64,000 nt of DNA from Acidobacteriota bacterium (GTDB taxonomy: Bacteria > Acidobacteriota > Terriglobia > Bryobacterales > Bryobacteraceae), in NCBI GenBank assembly GCA_018268715.1, contig JAFDVZ010000024.1, positions 1 to 64,000 on the forward strand. The letters run 5' to 3'. Both the position numbers and the translations under genes were made by a program. The first letter of the stretch is position 1. Each line of letters opens with the position of its first letter. This document shows, in pieces, positions 15,793 to 24,500 of the stretch. The notes beneath the pieces are model-generated. The model worked only from the letters and a program-made list of their open reading frames with translations. It was not told the DNA's origin and did no database searches.

Positions 15793-17823
15793 CTACCAGA
15801 CGCGGCAGGCGTTTTCGCGGACCATCGGCTGGCCGGCCTTGCAGGCGAATGCCTGGCCGAATTCGGGCATGTTCGATACTACGCCGTTGATGCGGTATTC
15901 CAACGGCGAGTGCGGGTTTACGATGGCGTTGACACGCTTGCTTTCCGGACGCTCGTCGCCGCAGGCCCATTGCGCCATGCCTACGAAGAAACGCTGGTCG
16001 GGCGTGAGGCCGCCGATCGGCTCGAGACGCTGGGTTTCCGTCGCCTTCTTCCATGCCATGTAGGCCAGCATCGTGCCGCCCAGGTCGGCGACATCCTCGC
16101 CAAGCGTGAGCTTGCTGTTGATCTTCACGTCGTCTACCACCGTGTAGCCGGCGTACTGCTGGACGACGCAGTCGGCGCGCTGGGAGAATGCCTCGGCGTC
16201 CTGCTTTGTCCACCAATCCTTTAGGTTCCCCTTGCCGTCGAATTGGCGGCCTTCGTCGTCGAAGCCGTGGGTGAGTTCGTGGCCCATCGTCGCGCCCGTG
16301 TTGCCGTAGTTCGGCGCGTCGTCCATCTTCGGGTCGAACAAGGGCGGCTGCAAAACGCCCGCCGGGAAGTTCATGTCGTTCATCTGCGGGTTGTAGTAGG
16401 CGTTGACTTCGGGCGGCGTCATGAACCATTCGCCACGGTCGATGGGTTTGCCGATCTTCGCCAACTGGCGGCGCGATTCGAACACCGCCGCGTTGCGGAC
16501 GTTGGCCAGGAAGGAGTCGCGCGAGACGGCCAAGCCGCTGTAGTCGCGCCACTTGGCCGGGTAGCCGATCTTGTTCACCATCAGGTGGAGCTTGTCGAGG
16601 GCGCGCGCCTTGGTGGGGGCGCTCATCCAGGTGAGGCCCTGGATGTCGGTCTCCATGGCCTGCTCAATGCGCTGGAGCATTTCCAGCGCGCGGGCCTTGG
16701 TGTCGGGGGTGAAGGTCTTCTCGACGTAGATGCGGCCGAGCGCTTCGCCGAGGTCGCGGTCGGTCCAGGCGACGCAGCGCTTCCAGCGGGCCTGCTGCTC
16801 CTTTTGGCCGCGCAGGTAGGCGGAGTAGAAGGCGAAATCCTCGTCAACGATGCTCTGGGGCAGGTAGCGGGCCGAGGCGTGCAGGACGTGCCACCGCAGG
16901 TAGGTCTTCCATTCGGCGATGGGGCGCGTCTTGAGCAGCGTGTTCACCTGGCGGAAGAAGGCGGGTTCGGTGACGTTGGCTTCGCGGGCGGCCAGACCGT
17001 AGGTCTTTACGTAGGCGCTCCAGTCGAAGGCTGGGGCCAGGGTGCGCAGCCGGCTGACGGGCATTTTGTGGAACACCTTGTAGGGGTCGCGCAGTTCGGC
17101 CTGGGTGAGGGAGGCTCGGGCGAGGGCGGTTTCGATGTCCAGGATGGCCTTGGCGCCGGTTTGGGCGGCGGAGGGGGAGTCGCCCGCGAGTTCGAGCATG
17201 CGCGCAATGTGGGCGAGGTAGCGCTGGCGGGTTTCGACGGACTTGGCGTCGGTCTTGGTGTAGTAATCGCGGTTGGGAAGGCCGAGTCCGCCGGCGGAGA
17301 AGAAGGCGATCATCTGGGTGGAGTCGGCGAAGTCCTGATTCACGTCAAAGCCGAAGAGCAGCCCGCCGCCCTGGGTTTCCAGGTGGAGGCGGCTGAGCAG
17401 AGGGGCCAGTTGACGGATCGACTTGAGGGCGGCGATTTCGTCGAGGCGGGGCTGGATGGAGGCGAGGCCGGCGCGTTCGACGGCGGGCTGGTTCATGCAG
17501 GCGGAGAAGTAGTCGCCGATCTGGCGCTTCACGGGGTCTGAGCCGGGCGCGGCGGCCGCTTCTTCGAGGATGCCCCAGAGCAGGCGCTGGTTCTCCTGCT
17601 GCATCTTGCCGTAGACGTCCCAGCGGGTGCGGTCGGGCGGGATCGGATTGTCGCGGATCCAGCCGCCGCAGGAGTAACGGTAGAAGTCCTGGCAGGGATC
17701 GACGGAGCGGTCCATGGCGGCGGGATCGAGGCTCGGGGTGTAGGGGAGCGAGATCCGCGGGCGATCGGCGCCGGACTGTGCGGCGAGGGGGATGCAGATG
17801 ATGAGGGCTAGGAAGCGGGGCAC
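15793..17823 (-). CDS. Exported M13-family (neprilysin-like) zinc metallopeptidase
   Basis: A peptidase of about 676 residues with a signal peptide (PRFLALIICIPLAAQSG). The zinc site is HELTH in the stretch GATMGHELTHGFDDEGRQFD, near residue 513. The downstream zinc-binding Glu motif is EDVADLGG, and the family's VNAYYNP and C-terminal CRVW are present. M13 enzymes cleave peptides outside the cytoplasm. The reading frame extends to a TTG at 17841, but the GTG at 17823 gives a cleaner leader and is used. It overlaps no neighbour. Its stop lies only three bases after the end of the decayed FAH repeats, so the array reaches almost into this gene. Confidence 0.94.
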   Translation of the reverse strand: MPRFLALIICIPLAAQSGADRPRISLPYTPSLDPAAMDRSVDPCQDFYRYSCGGWIRDNPIPPDRTRWDVYGKMQQENQRLLWGILEEAAAAPGSDPVKRQIGDYFSACMNQPAVERAGLASIQPRLDEIAALKSIRQLAPLLSRLHLETQGGGLLFGFDVNQDFADSTQMIAFFSAGGLGLPNRDYYTKTDAKSVETRQRYLAHIARMLELAGDSPSAAQTGAKAILDIETALARASLTQAELRDPYKVFHKMPVSRLRTLAPAFDWSAYVKTYGLAAREANVTEPAFFRQVNTLLKTRPIAEWKTYLRWHVLHASARYLPQSIVDEDFAFYSAYLRGQKEQQARWKRCVAWTDRDLGEALGRIYVEKTFTPDTKARALEMLQRIEQAMETDIQGLTWMSAPTKARALDKLHLMVNKIGYPAKWRDYSGLAVSRDSFLANVRNAAVFESRRQLAKIGKPIDRGEWFMTPPEVNAYYNPQMNDMNFPAGVLQPPLFDPKMDDAPNYGNTGATMGHELTHGFDDEGRQFDGKGNLKDWWTKQDAEAFSQRADCVVQQYAGYTVVDDVKINSKLTLGEDVADLGGTMLAYMAWKKATETQRLEPIGGLTPDQRFFVGMAQWACGDERPESKRVNAIVNPHSPLEYRINGVVSNMPEFGQAFACKAGQPMVRENACRVW

Positions 17824-17869
17824 GCTTCTATTGTCCGGCAAGCGGACGGAGGGCGGGTGACGGCGAATT

Positions 17870-17896
17870 GGCCAGGGCTAACGGGTAGCCCTGGGC
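17870..17896. terminator. Hairpin between the HDOD and M13 genes
   Basis: CCAGGGCTA (17872-17880) pairs exactly with TAGCCCTGG (17886-17894) around ACGGG. It lies 13 bases beyond the stop of the minus-strand HDOD gene, a usual place for a terminator, but no T-run follows on the minus strand. It could act with another factor or be a regulatory stem. Confidence 0.45.
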
Positions 17897-17908
17897 CGCG
17901 GCTGGCTC

Positions 17909-18787
17909 TTAGTGGAAAAGGTTGGTGATGGCTTCGAGTTCGATTTCGTATTCGCCCAGGATGTCCTGCTGGTTGCCCTTGATGCCGAGCGGGGCGAAGG
18001 GTTCCAACGGCGCCTCATTGTTGTGGCCGGGCGTTTCCGGTCGCCTGGGGTGCTGCATTTCGGTGTAGGCCTCCGAGCAGGCGATGGCCAGGGCCAAACC
18101 GAACTTGCCCTTGCCGTCGGTGGGTTCGAGCTGCGGCTGGTGGTGGAAGCGCACCGCTCGCTGGATGGCGGGGGGCAGGTTCCAGATGGCCAGGGCGTCG
18201 GCGGATAAGTCGGCGTGGGAGACGCCGATGACTTCCATTTCGCACTCTACCGGAGTGCCGAATTCCATGCCGAGCAACCGCTGCACCTGAAGGTATTCCT
18301 CATGCAGCGCCACGGCGATGAGCAGTTGGCCCAGATCGTGGAACAGACCCGCGACAAACGCCCCTTCCGGATAGGCGATGGGCAGCTTCTGCGCCAGACA
18401 ATCGCACAGCAGCCCGCAGGCCACCGAACGCTGATTGAACTGGGCGGTGGACCAGCCCGGGGCCGTCCGCACGTTGTTCCAGACACGGGTGATGGACATG
18501 GCGAACACCGCGTTGCGGAGCTTGTTGATGCCCAGCAGGGATACAGCGTGCCGGATGGAATTCACCGTTCCCCGGCGGCCGTACAGAGCCGAGTTGACGA
18601 GCTTCAGCACGTTGCCCGCAATCACCGTGTCGGTCTCGATGATCTCCGAAACCCTGGAGATCGACACGCCCTCATTCGAGAGGGTCGCGAGCAGCCGGTC
18701 GAGCACCGGCGAAAATGGCGGCAGGTCAGCCAGCGCCTTCAGCGCTTTCTCACGATTTGCCGCCGCAGTGTCGGTCAGTGTCACCAC
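17909..18787 (-). CDS. HDOD-domain protein
   Basis: A 292-residue protein whose first 210 residues form an HDOD domain: LPPFSPVLDRLLATL, the helical block EIIETDTVIAGNVLKLVNSALYG, IRHAVSLLGINKLRNAVFAMS and EGAFVAGLFHDLGQLLIAV. The HD pair in FHDLG is retained, although most HDOD proteins are thought to be non-enzymatic signalling modules. The C-terminal 80 residues are variable and end acidic (ILGEYEIELEAITNLFH). Proteins of this class act in signal transduction, often with chemotaxis or c-di-GMP pathways; no partner gene is adjacent. It starts with GTG at 18787. Confidence 0.88.
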   Translation of the reverse strand: MVTLTDTAAANREKALKALADLPPFSPVLDRLLATLSNEGVSISRVSEIIETDTVIAGNVLKLVNSALYGRRGTVNSIRHAVSLLGINKLRNAVFAMSITRVWNNVRTAPGWSTAQFNQRSVACGLLCDCLAQKLPIAYPEGAFVAGLFHDLGQLLIAVALHEEYLQVQRLLGMEFGTPVECEMEVIGVSHADLSADALAIWNLPPAIQRAVRFHHQPQLEPTDGKGKFGLALAIACSEAYTEMQHPRRPETPGHNNEAPLEPFAPLGIKGNQQDILGEYEIELEAITNLFH

Positions 18788-18861
18788 GCTGATCTTATCG
18801 TGCGCGGGTGGGGAATCTTGAATGAAGGGCGGTGATGGTATACTCGACGCGGCCTTTTCCT

Positions 18862-19362
18862 ATGAAAAAACTGCTGATTGTCATCGTTCTACTCATCGGC
18901 GCGGTGGTGGCTTGGCGCATGTTCCGGCGCGCTCCGGAGCCGGTCCGGCATACGCCGGCGGCTTCCACGCTGCCGGATGCTCCGAAGCCGATTCCACAGC
19001 GGGAGGCGATTTCGGGCTCCACGCTGAACAAGGCTTTCCCCGAGGCGGGGGACGGCTACAAGCTCACGTTCACGCAGGAAAAAGACGGCTTCGCGCAGGC
19101 GGAACTGTCGAAGGGCGGGGCCAAGGCGGCGACGCTCTCCATTTCCGATACGGCGGCGAATCCGGCGGCGCGGGATAAGTTCAAAACCGCGAGCCGCAGG
19201 ATTGAGGGCTATCCGGCGGCGGCGGTCGGGTCCATGGGGACGGCGGTGCTGGCGGAACGATACCAGGTGCAGGCGCGGTCGCTTGCGCCGGCGTTTACGG
19301 AGGCCGATCGGGAGGCGTGGTTGGCGAAGTTCAAGCTGGCGGAGCTGGCCGCGATCAAATAG
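18862..19362 (+). CDS. Small membrane-anchored protein of unknown function
   Basis: About 166 residues. From the ATG at 18862 the N-terminus MKKLLIVIVLLIGAVVAWRMF is a single membrane anchor or uncleaved signal, followed by a Pro-rich linker (about residues 25-50) and a soluble domain (about 50-165) that includes LNKAFPEAGDGYKLTFTQEKDG and ends in AWLAKFKLAELAAIK. No family was recognised. TATACT at 18839-18844 could be its -10 element. It is divergent from the HDOD gene and followed after nine bases by another unknown gene, so these two are probably co-transcribed. Confidence 0.7.
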   Translation: MKKLLIVIVLLIGAVVAWRMFRRAPEPVRHTPAASTLPDAPKPIPQREAISGSTLNKAFPEAGDGYKLTFTQEKDGFAQAELSKGGAKAATLSISDTAANPAARDKFKTASRRIEGYPAAAVGSMGTAVLAERYQVQARSLAPAFTEADREAWLAKFKLAELAAIK

Positions 19363-19371
19363 GACATTGCC

Positions 19372-20247
19372 ATGAGCCAATCGATTGATCAGTTGATGGA
19401 TTCGCTTTCGACCGGCGGGTTGACGGTGCGCCTGCTGGGGTTGCTGGACCTGGTGGTTCCGGGCCAGTGGCAGAATGTCACGGGCTTCGATAACGCGATT
19501 CAGGTGGTGACGGGGGAGACCGATCCCGGGATGGTGGCGCAGGTGCGCGATCGCGCACTGGTGCTGTGGGACGACGCTTCGCAGGGGTATCAGCGGGCGG
19601 TTTCGATTTACCAGACCATCGACAAAGTGGACGCGGCGATCGGGGCGGCGGCGCTGGCGCACACCATCGGCGAACGGTTCAGCCTGTTTTCGTTTCTCGA
19701 TCGCGTGACGCCGAATCAGGACAAGGCGCAGACGGTGGACCTGGCCCTGAAACTGGCCAGTGAGTGCGTGGCGTTCTGTTCGGCGAATGGGTTTCCGGGG
19801 GATTCGATCGGGGATTTCGTTTCGGCCGTGACCTCCTATGAGAAAGAGAACCTGATCCGCATGGCCGCGATTTTGACCTTCAACGGGTTGATCCCGCTGG
19901 GGCCGGATTACGCCGTGAAACTGATGGATGCGGTGCGGGGTTTCGATGGCTCCGAACTGGAGGGCAACCGGCTGTTCCAGATGGCCAAGGGGTTCCTGCC
20001 GGGCGAGCCGGTGCGGTTTGTCACCAATGCCGTCACCTCGCTTGAGTCGTATGTCGGCGGGTTCATGGATAGCCACGGGATCACGCTCGATGGCGTGCTG
20101 GGGCATCTGCGGGGCGTGGTGGATTTCGCCGATGACAAGTTGGATTACCTGGCCGCGCTGATCGATATGAGCACCGATTACATGACGCATACCGGCGTGC
20201 AGTCGGTGTCGCGGAGCCTGATTTCGCGGGCTGTGGGCGAGATCTAG
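19372..20247 (+). CDS. Conserved helical protein of unknown function
   Basis: A 291-residue protein with no signal peptide and no family recognised. It is rich in Ala/Gly/Leu helices with acidic ends: SIDQLMDSLSTGGLTVRLLGLLDLVVP near the start, FSLFSFLDRVTPNQDKAQTVDLALKLASECVAFC in the middle and YLAALIDMSTDYMTHTGVQS near the end. Hydrophobicity is moderate and no clear transmembrane helix is seen, so it is probably soluble or peripheral. It follows the membrane-anchored protein after nine bases, suggesting that the two act together. Its stop lies 14 bases from the convergent TonB-receptor gene. Confidence 0.75.
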   Translation: MSQSIDQLMDSLSTGGLTVRLLGLLDLVVPGQWQNVTGFDNAIQVVTGETDPGMVAQVRDRALVLWDDASQGYQRAVSIYQTIDKVDAAIGAAALAHTIGERFSLFSFLDRVTPNQDKAQTVDLALKLASECVAFCSANGFPGDSIGDFVSAVTSYEKENLIRMAAILTFNGLIPLGPDYAVKLMDAVRGFDGSELEGNRLFQMAKGFLPGEPVRFVTNAVTSLESYVGGFMDSHGITLDGVLGHLRGVVDFADDKLDYLAALIDMSTDYMTHTGVQSVSRSLISRAVGEI

Positions 20248-20261
20248 CAGGCGCGGGGGAT

Positions 20262-23200
20262 TCAGAACGATAGCCTGGCTCCTAGCTGGATGGTCCGCGG
20301 CGGGGCCGCCGCCACGAAGGCGCCGGGGGTGGTGGACTGGTTGGTCACCGGGCCCTGGAAGTTCACCTGGTTCAGGGCGTTCGAGGCTTCGGCCCGCAGT
20401 TGCAGCTTCAGCGATTCGCGCAGGGTGAAGTTGCGGAATAGCGACAGGTCGGCCGAACGGTAGCCGTCGCCCCTTACGATGTTGCGGCCGCTGGTTCCGA
20501 AGGTTCCGGGGGCCGGGAGGGTGAACGCCGAGGGGTTGTAGGCGAGACCGGCCGGGACGTTGCGGTTCGGGTCTCCGACTACGTTCAGACGGTTGAAGCT
20601 TTCGTTGCGGTAGGGGTCGAAGGCGCTGGTGTAGGGCGTGAAGGGTTGGCCCGACTGCCAGGTGATGAGCCCGTTGGCTTGCCAACCCCCGAGCAGGGCG
20701 CGGAGGCGGGGGGCCGGGATCAGGTAATTGAACGCCGCTGTGAAACGGTGCGGGACGTCGAAGCTGGAGAGTCCTTTTTGCAGGTCGAGACGGCGGCTGT
20801 CGAGGATGCTTTCCGAGGGGTCGCCGGAGCCGAAGTCGCTGGCGGTGTCGATGGACTTCGACCAGGTGTAGGCGGCGAGGAGATTGAAGCCGGCTCGGAA
20901 ACGGCGCTCCAGGCGGGTTTGCAGGCTGTGATAGGTGGACGTCGCGTCGTTGGCGAACAGGGAGATCGCGTTGAAGGCCGGGTAGGGGCGTGGCGGGTTT
21001 CCGATGGAGATCTGGGCGGCGGTCAGCGTGTCGAGCGGGACCTGATTGATGTTGTAGTTGAAGGGCAGGTGTACGCCTCTTGCGCCGTGGTAGCCGAGGG
21101 TGAGGGTCCAGTCCCGGGCGATGGCGCGCTCCATTTCGAAGAAAAACTGCATGTTGTAGGGCGTGGGCAGGCGCGATGGGACGGCGGCCAGTGAGTTGGA
21201 CGGCTGGGCGGAGGCTCCGAGGTCGAGCAGCGTTGTCGCGGGGCTCGCGTTTTGGGGGAAGGGCGCGGGCGCGGTGGTGACGGCGGAGGCCGAGTAGGGT
21301 GGGTTGTTCTCGATCTGCTGGACGGTGCTTGCCTGCAGGAGCGTTTCAAAGAGAATGCCGAAGCCGCCGCGCAGGACGGTGGTCTGGCGGCCGGTGAGGT
21401 CGTAGGCGAAGCCGGCGCGGGGGCCGAGGTTGAGGGCGGAGGCGGTGTAGAGGCGCGCCAGGTTGGACACGACGCCCTGGCCGGGGATGAAGTTCGAGAG
21501 CTTGCCGTTTACTTCTGTCCAGGGGGCGTTGTAGTCGTAGCGCAGGCCGTAGTGGAGGGAGAGACGGCGGGTGGCTCGCCATTGGTCCTGGGCGAAGGCG
21601 GCGAAGGCCCATTGGCGGTAGCCTCGGCCGAATTGTCCCACGGTGATGGTGGCCTGGTAGGGGAGGCCGAGGAGCAGGTCGGCGAGGGCGTTGGCGTTGG
21701 CGTTGGCCAGGGTTTTGGGGATCAGGGTGTTGCGGGAGCCGTCGAAGTAGAGCGAACCGCGCTGGTCGGAGGCGCCGCGGGTGTTGAAGTGATAGCGCGA
21801 GGCTTCGGCGCCGAATTTCAGGCTGTGAGCGCCCTTGAGGACGCTGACGGCCTCGGAGGCGAAGACGGTGAGTTCGTCCTGCTCGCGGTTGTACCAGGAG
21901 AGTCCGCCGAGGCCGGCGAGGCCGCCTTGCGCGAAGACGATGGACGGGATGCCGTTGGCGGGCGAGCCGTTGGGGAGGCCGAATTCGGCGGCGTTGCGCG
22001 GGTCGCCGTTGGCGAGGATGTTGCCGTAGCGGTTCACGCCGAGGCGGGCTTCGTTGACTACGGCCGGGCTGAGGGTTTTGAGATAGCCGAGGGCGCCGTT
22101 GGTGGTGCGTTCGGGGTTGGGGAGAGGGAAGCCGGGGATGTAGGGGCCGCCGAAACGGTCGATGATGTAGGTCTGGTCGTTGAGGTTCCAGGCGATGCGG
22201 AGGGTGGCGATGTCACGGGGCGTGAAGTGGTGATCGGTGCGTACGGCGTACTGGAAATCGTGGAGGCCGATGGCTAGTGGGGCGGTGTAGTTGCCCTGCG
22301 GGAGAGAGGCGTTCGGCAGGGGGTAGATGGCGGCTAGTTTCGCGCCGATGGGGGTGGGGGTGAGGGCCAGCGTTCTTGCGGCGCCGGAGGGGTCGGTGTA
22401 GTGGATCAGGCCGTTGCGCTCGTCGGCGGTGGGCACGGTGACGGTGCGGGTTTCGGAGGCTTCGAGGTTGCGCAGGAGTTCGGCGCTGGCAAAGAAGAAG
22501 TGGCGGTCCTTCCAGATGGGCCCGCCTAGCGTTCCGCCGAACTGGTGATGGCGGACGACGCCTCGCGGGAGGCCGGAACGTTTGCTGAGGGTGTCGTTGG
22601 CGTTGAGGGCGTTGTTGCGGAAGAACTCGTAGGCCGATGCGCGGAAGCGGTTGGAGCCGGCGCGGGTGACGATGCTGAGTTGGCCTCCCATGGTGCGGCC
22701 GTATTCGGGCGCGGGGACCGAGGCGATGACGGAGAACTCCTCCACCGCTTCGTTGGAGGGCTCGAAGTTGATGACGCTGTACTGGCGCAGGTTCATGGGC
22801 ATGCCGTCGATGAGGAAGGAGTTCGAGCGGCTGCGCGCGCCGTTGACGCTGAAGGCGCCTTCGGTGTTTTCACGGGCTTTGCCGTAGCGGTTGGCGGCGG
22901 TGGAGAGGTTCCAGCCGGCCGATACGCCGGGGACGATCAGGGCCAGGTTCTGGAGTTGGCGGCCGTCGCCGGGCAGGTCCTGGACGGCTTCGCGGTTCAC
23001 GATGGTGGAGGATGTCGCGGATTCGGCGCCGGCTTGGGCGGCGGCTTCGGTGACGGAGACGGCGTCGTGGGCGGAGCCGAGCGGGAGGGCGAGATCGACA
23101 CGGATGGTTTCGCCGACCCGGAGGAGGATGCCGTCCTGGCGGACGGGGGCGAACTGGTCGCGCGTGGCGGTGAGGGAGTAAGCGCCGGTTTGCAGGCCGA

Positions 23201-23393
23201 CGATCCGGTAGACGCCCGCTTCGTTGGTGAGGGTGGCGCGGGAGACGCCGGTTTCCAGGTTGCGGGCGGTGATGGCGGCGGCGGTGACCGGGAGTCCCGA
23301 GGGGTCCGTGATGGCGCCGGTGATGGCGGCCGATGGCGCGTCGGCGAGGGCGGCGGCGGACAGGAGCGTGGCGAACAGGAGGGTCCGGATCAT
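20262..23393 (-). CDS. TonB-dependent receptor with N-terminal carboxypeptidase-regulatory (Cna-B-type) domain, Oar-like
   Basis: A 1,043-residue outer-membrane protein. After a signal peptide (MIRTLLFATLLSAAALADAP) comes a Cna-B-like beta domain (about residues 20-105: ITDPSGLPVTAAAITARNLETG). Next is the TonB plug (about 115-230: NREAVQDLPGDGRQLQNLALIVPG, NSFLIDGMPMN, EYGRTMGGQLSIVTRAGSNRF), and then a long beta-barrel ending in a terminal phenylalanine (LGARLSF). This Oar-type architecture is hugely expanded in Acidobacteriota and is thought to import oligosaccharides or peptides. The downstream minus-strand genes (URO-D-like, esterase) are transcribed in the same direction upstream of it, suggesting a small utilisation locus. 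The ligand is unknown. Confidence 0.93.
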   Translation of the reverse strand: MIRTLLFATLLSAAALADAPSAAITGAITDPSGLPVTAAAITARNLETGVSRATLTNEAGVYRIVGLQTGAYSLTATRDQFAPVRQDGILLRVGETIRVDLALPLGSAHDAVSVTEAAAQAGAESATSSTIVNREAVQDLPGDGRQLQNLALIVPGVSAGWNLSTAANRYGKARENTEGAFSVNGARSRSNSFLIDGMPMNLRQYSVINFEPSNEAVEEFSVIASVPAPEYGRTMGGQLSIVTRAGSNRFRASAYEFFRNNALNANDTLSKRSGLPRGVVRHHQFGGTLGGPIWKDRHFFFASAELLRNLEASETRTVTVPTADERNGLIHYTDPSGAARTLALTPTPIGAKLAAIYPLPNASLPQGNYTAPLAIGLHDFQYAVRTDHHFTPRDIATLRIAWNLNDQTYIIDRFGGPYIPGFPLPNPERTTNGALGYLKTLSPAVVNEARLGVNRYGNILANGDPRNAAEFGLPNGSPANGIPSIVFAQGGLAGLGGLSWYNREQDELTVFASEAVSVLKGAHSLKFGAEASRYHFNTRGASDQRGSLYFDGSRNTLIPKTLANANANALADLLLGLPYQATITVGQFGRGYRQWAFAAFAQDQWRATRRLSLHYGLRYDYNAPWTEVNGKLSNFIPGQGVVSNLARLYTASALNLGPRAGFAYDLTGRQTTVLRGGFGILFETLLQASTVQQIENNPPYSASAVTTAPAPFPQNASPATTLLDLGASAQPSNSLAAVPSRLPTPYNMQFFFEMERAIARDWTLTLGYHGARGVHLPFNYNINQVPLDTLTAAQISIGNPPRPYPAFNAISLFANDATSTYHSLQTRLERRFRAGFNLLAAYTWSKSIDTASDFGSGDPSESILDSRRLDLQKGLSSFDVPHRFTAAFNYLIPAPRLRALLGGWQANGLITWQSGQPFTPYTSAFDPYRNESFNRLNVVGDPNRNVPAGLAYNPSAFTLPAPGTFGTSGRNIVRGDGYRSADLSLFRNFTLRESLKLQLRAEASNALNQVNFQGPVTNQSTTPGAFVAAAPPRTIQLGARLSF

Positions 23394-23454
23394 CGATTTA
23401 TAGATGAATGCCGGACCTTTGGCGAACTATTCCCGCTGGGGCCGCCGGATGGGC

Positions 23455-24462
23455 TCAGCTTCCGATGCCGTGGGCCGTTTGGATGACGTGGCGGAGACGC
23501 TTCCAGTCGAGTTCGGCGGCGACGGTGCAGTCCGCGCCGAGGATGAATTGCTTCGGGGCGGTCTTGAGGACGCGCTTGATTTCGGCTTCCACCTGGGTGG
23601 GGGCGCCGGTGGCGAGGACGCCGTGACGGTCGAGGCCTCCCATGTAGGGGCGCTTGAACATTTTCGCGATTTCGCGGGGTTCGAGTTCGCGGCCGATGAG
23701 CTTGGTGTTGCTGTTCACGACCTGGCCGGGGTAGTCGAGCGTGGCGGAGTAGTCGGCGTAGGGCGCGTGGTAGTCGCAGACGTGGAGGATGTTGAAGGGG
23801 CAGGCGGCGCTGGCGTGCTTCATGGCGACGAGGTCGTGGGGTTTGATGTAGTTGGCGAAGACTTTGGGGGTTGAGAAGGTCTTCGCCTCCGAGCCCTGCG
23901 TGGACATGTAGAAGCCGTCGACGCCCGCCTGGATCGCCGCCTTGACGAAGATCATCTGGCTTTCGGTGAGGATGTCGAGACCCTTCTTCACCGCTTCGGG
24001 GTTCTCTTCGAGGTGCCGCTTCAGGGTCGCGCTGGGGGCGCACTGGCCCGCGCACATGTAGGGCGAGTAGAGCGTCATCAGGATGAGGGCGTCCTTCTTC
24101 GTCTGCTTCACCAGTTCGCGCACGGTGACGATCAGGGGTTCGTAGAAGTCGATCTTGCGGAGGGCGAGCTTGGACCAGTCGGCGGGGGTCTTCAGGAACT
24201 CCTGCGGTTCGTAGGCCTGTTCGAACTGGATCTTCACGAAGTCCATGTCGGTGGCGCGGAAGAATTCCAGATGGCGCTGAGCGGCGGCGAGTCCGTTCTT
24301 GTACCGCGGGCCGAAGTGGAGGAAGAAGGCCGCGGGCGTGTAGTTTGGATCGGTCCTGCCGGCGAGCCACTGGAGCATGCGCTCGCGCTTGTTGGGGGCC
24401 GGGGCGGCCATGGCGGGCGCGGCGGCGAGGGCGAGGGATGAGAGGAATGTGCGTCGGTTCAT
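23455..24462 (-). CDS. Exported uroporphyrinogen-decarboxylase-fold protein
   Basis: A 335-residue protein with a twin-arginine-like leader (MNRRTFLSSLALAAAPAMA). The mature part has the URO-D/methyltransferase TIM-barrel look: FVKIQFEQAYEP, DALILMTLYSPYMCAGQ, VKAAIQAGVDGFYMSTQG, FNILHVCDYHAPYADYSA, and the C-terminal FILGADCTV. Family members either decarboxylate uroporphyrinogen or handle methyl groups bound to corrinoid; an exported version fits neither and its role is unknown. It begins 38 bases after the end of the esterase gene on the same strand, and its 3' end faces the TonB receptor start, 61 bases away. Confidence 0.75.
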   Translation of the reverse strand: MNRRTFLSSLALAAAPAMAAPAPNKRERMLQWLAGRTDPNYTPAAFFLHFGPRYKNGLAAAQRHLEFFRATDMDFVKIQFEQAYEPQEFLKTPADWSKLALRKIDFYEPLIVTVRELVKQTKKDALILMTLYSPYMCAGQCAPSATLKRHLEENPEAVKKGLDILTESQMIFVKAAIQAGVDGFYMSTQGSEAKTFSTPKVFANYIKPHDLVAMKHASAACPFNILHVCDYHAPYADYSATLDYPGQVVNSNTKLIGRELEPREIAKMFKRPYMGGLDRHGVLATGAPTQVEAEIKRVLKTAPKQFILGADCTVAAELDWKRLRHVIQTAHGIGS

Positions 24463-24500
24463 AGGGTCCTGGGGAGGCTTCAATTGTATGTCGAACGGGG

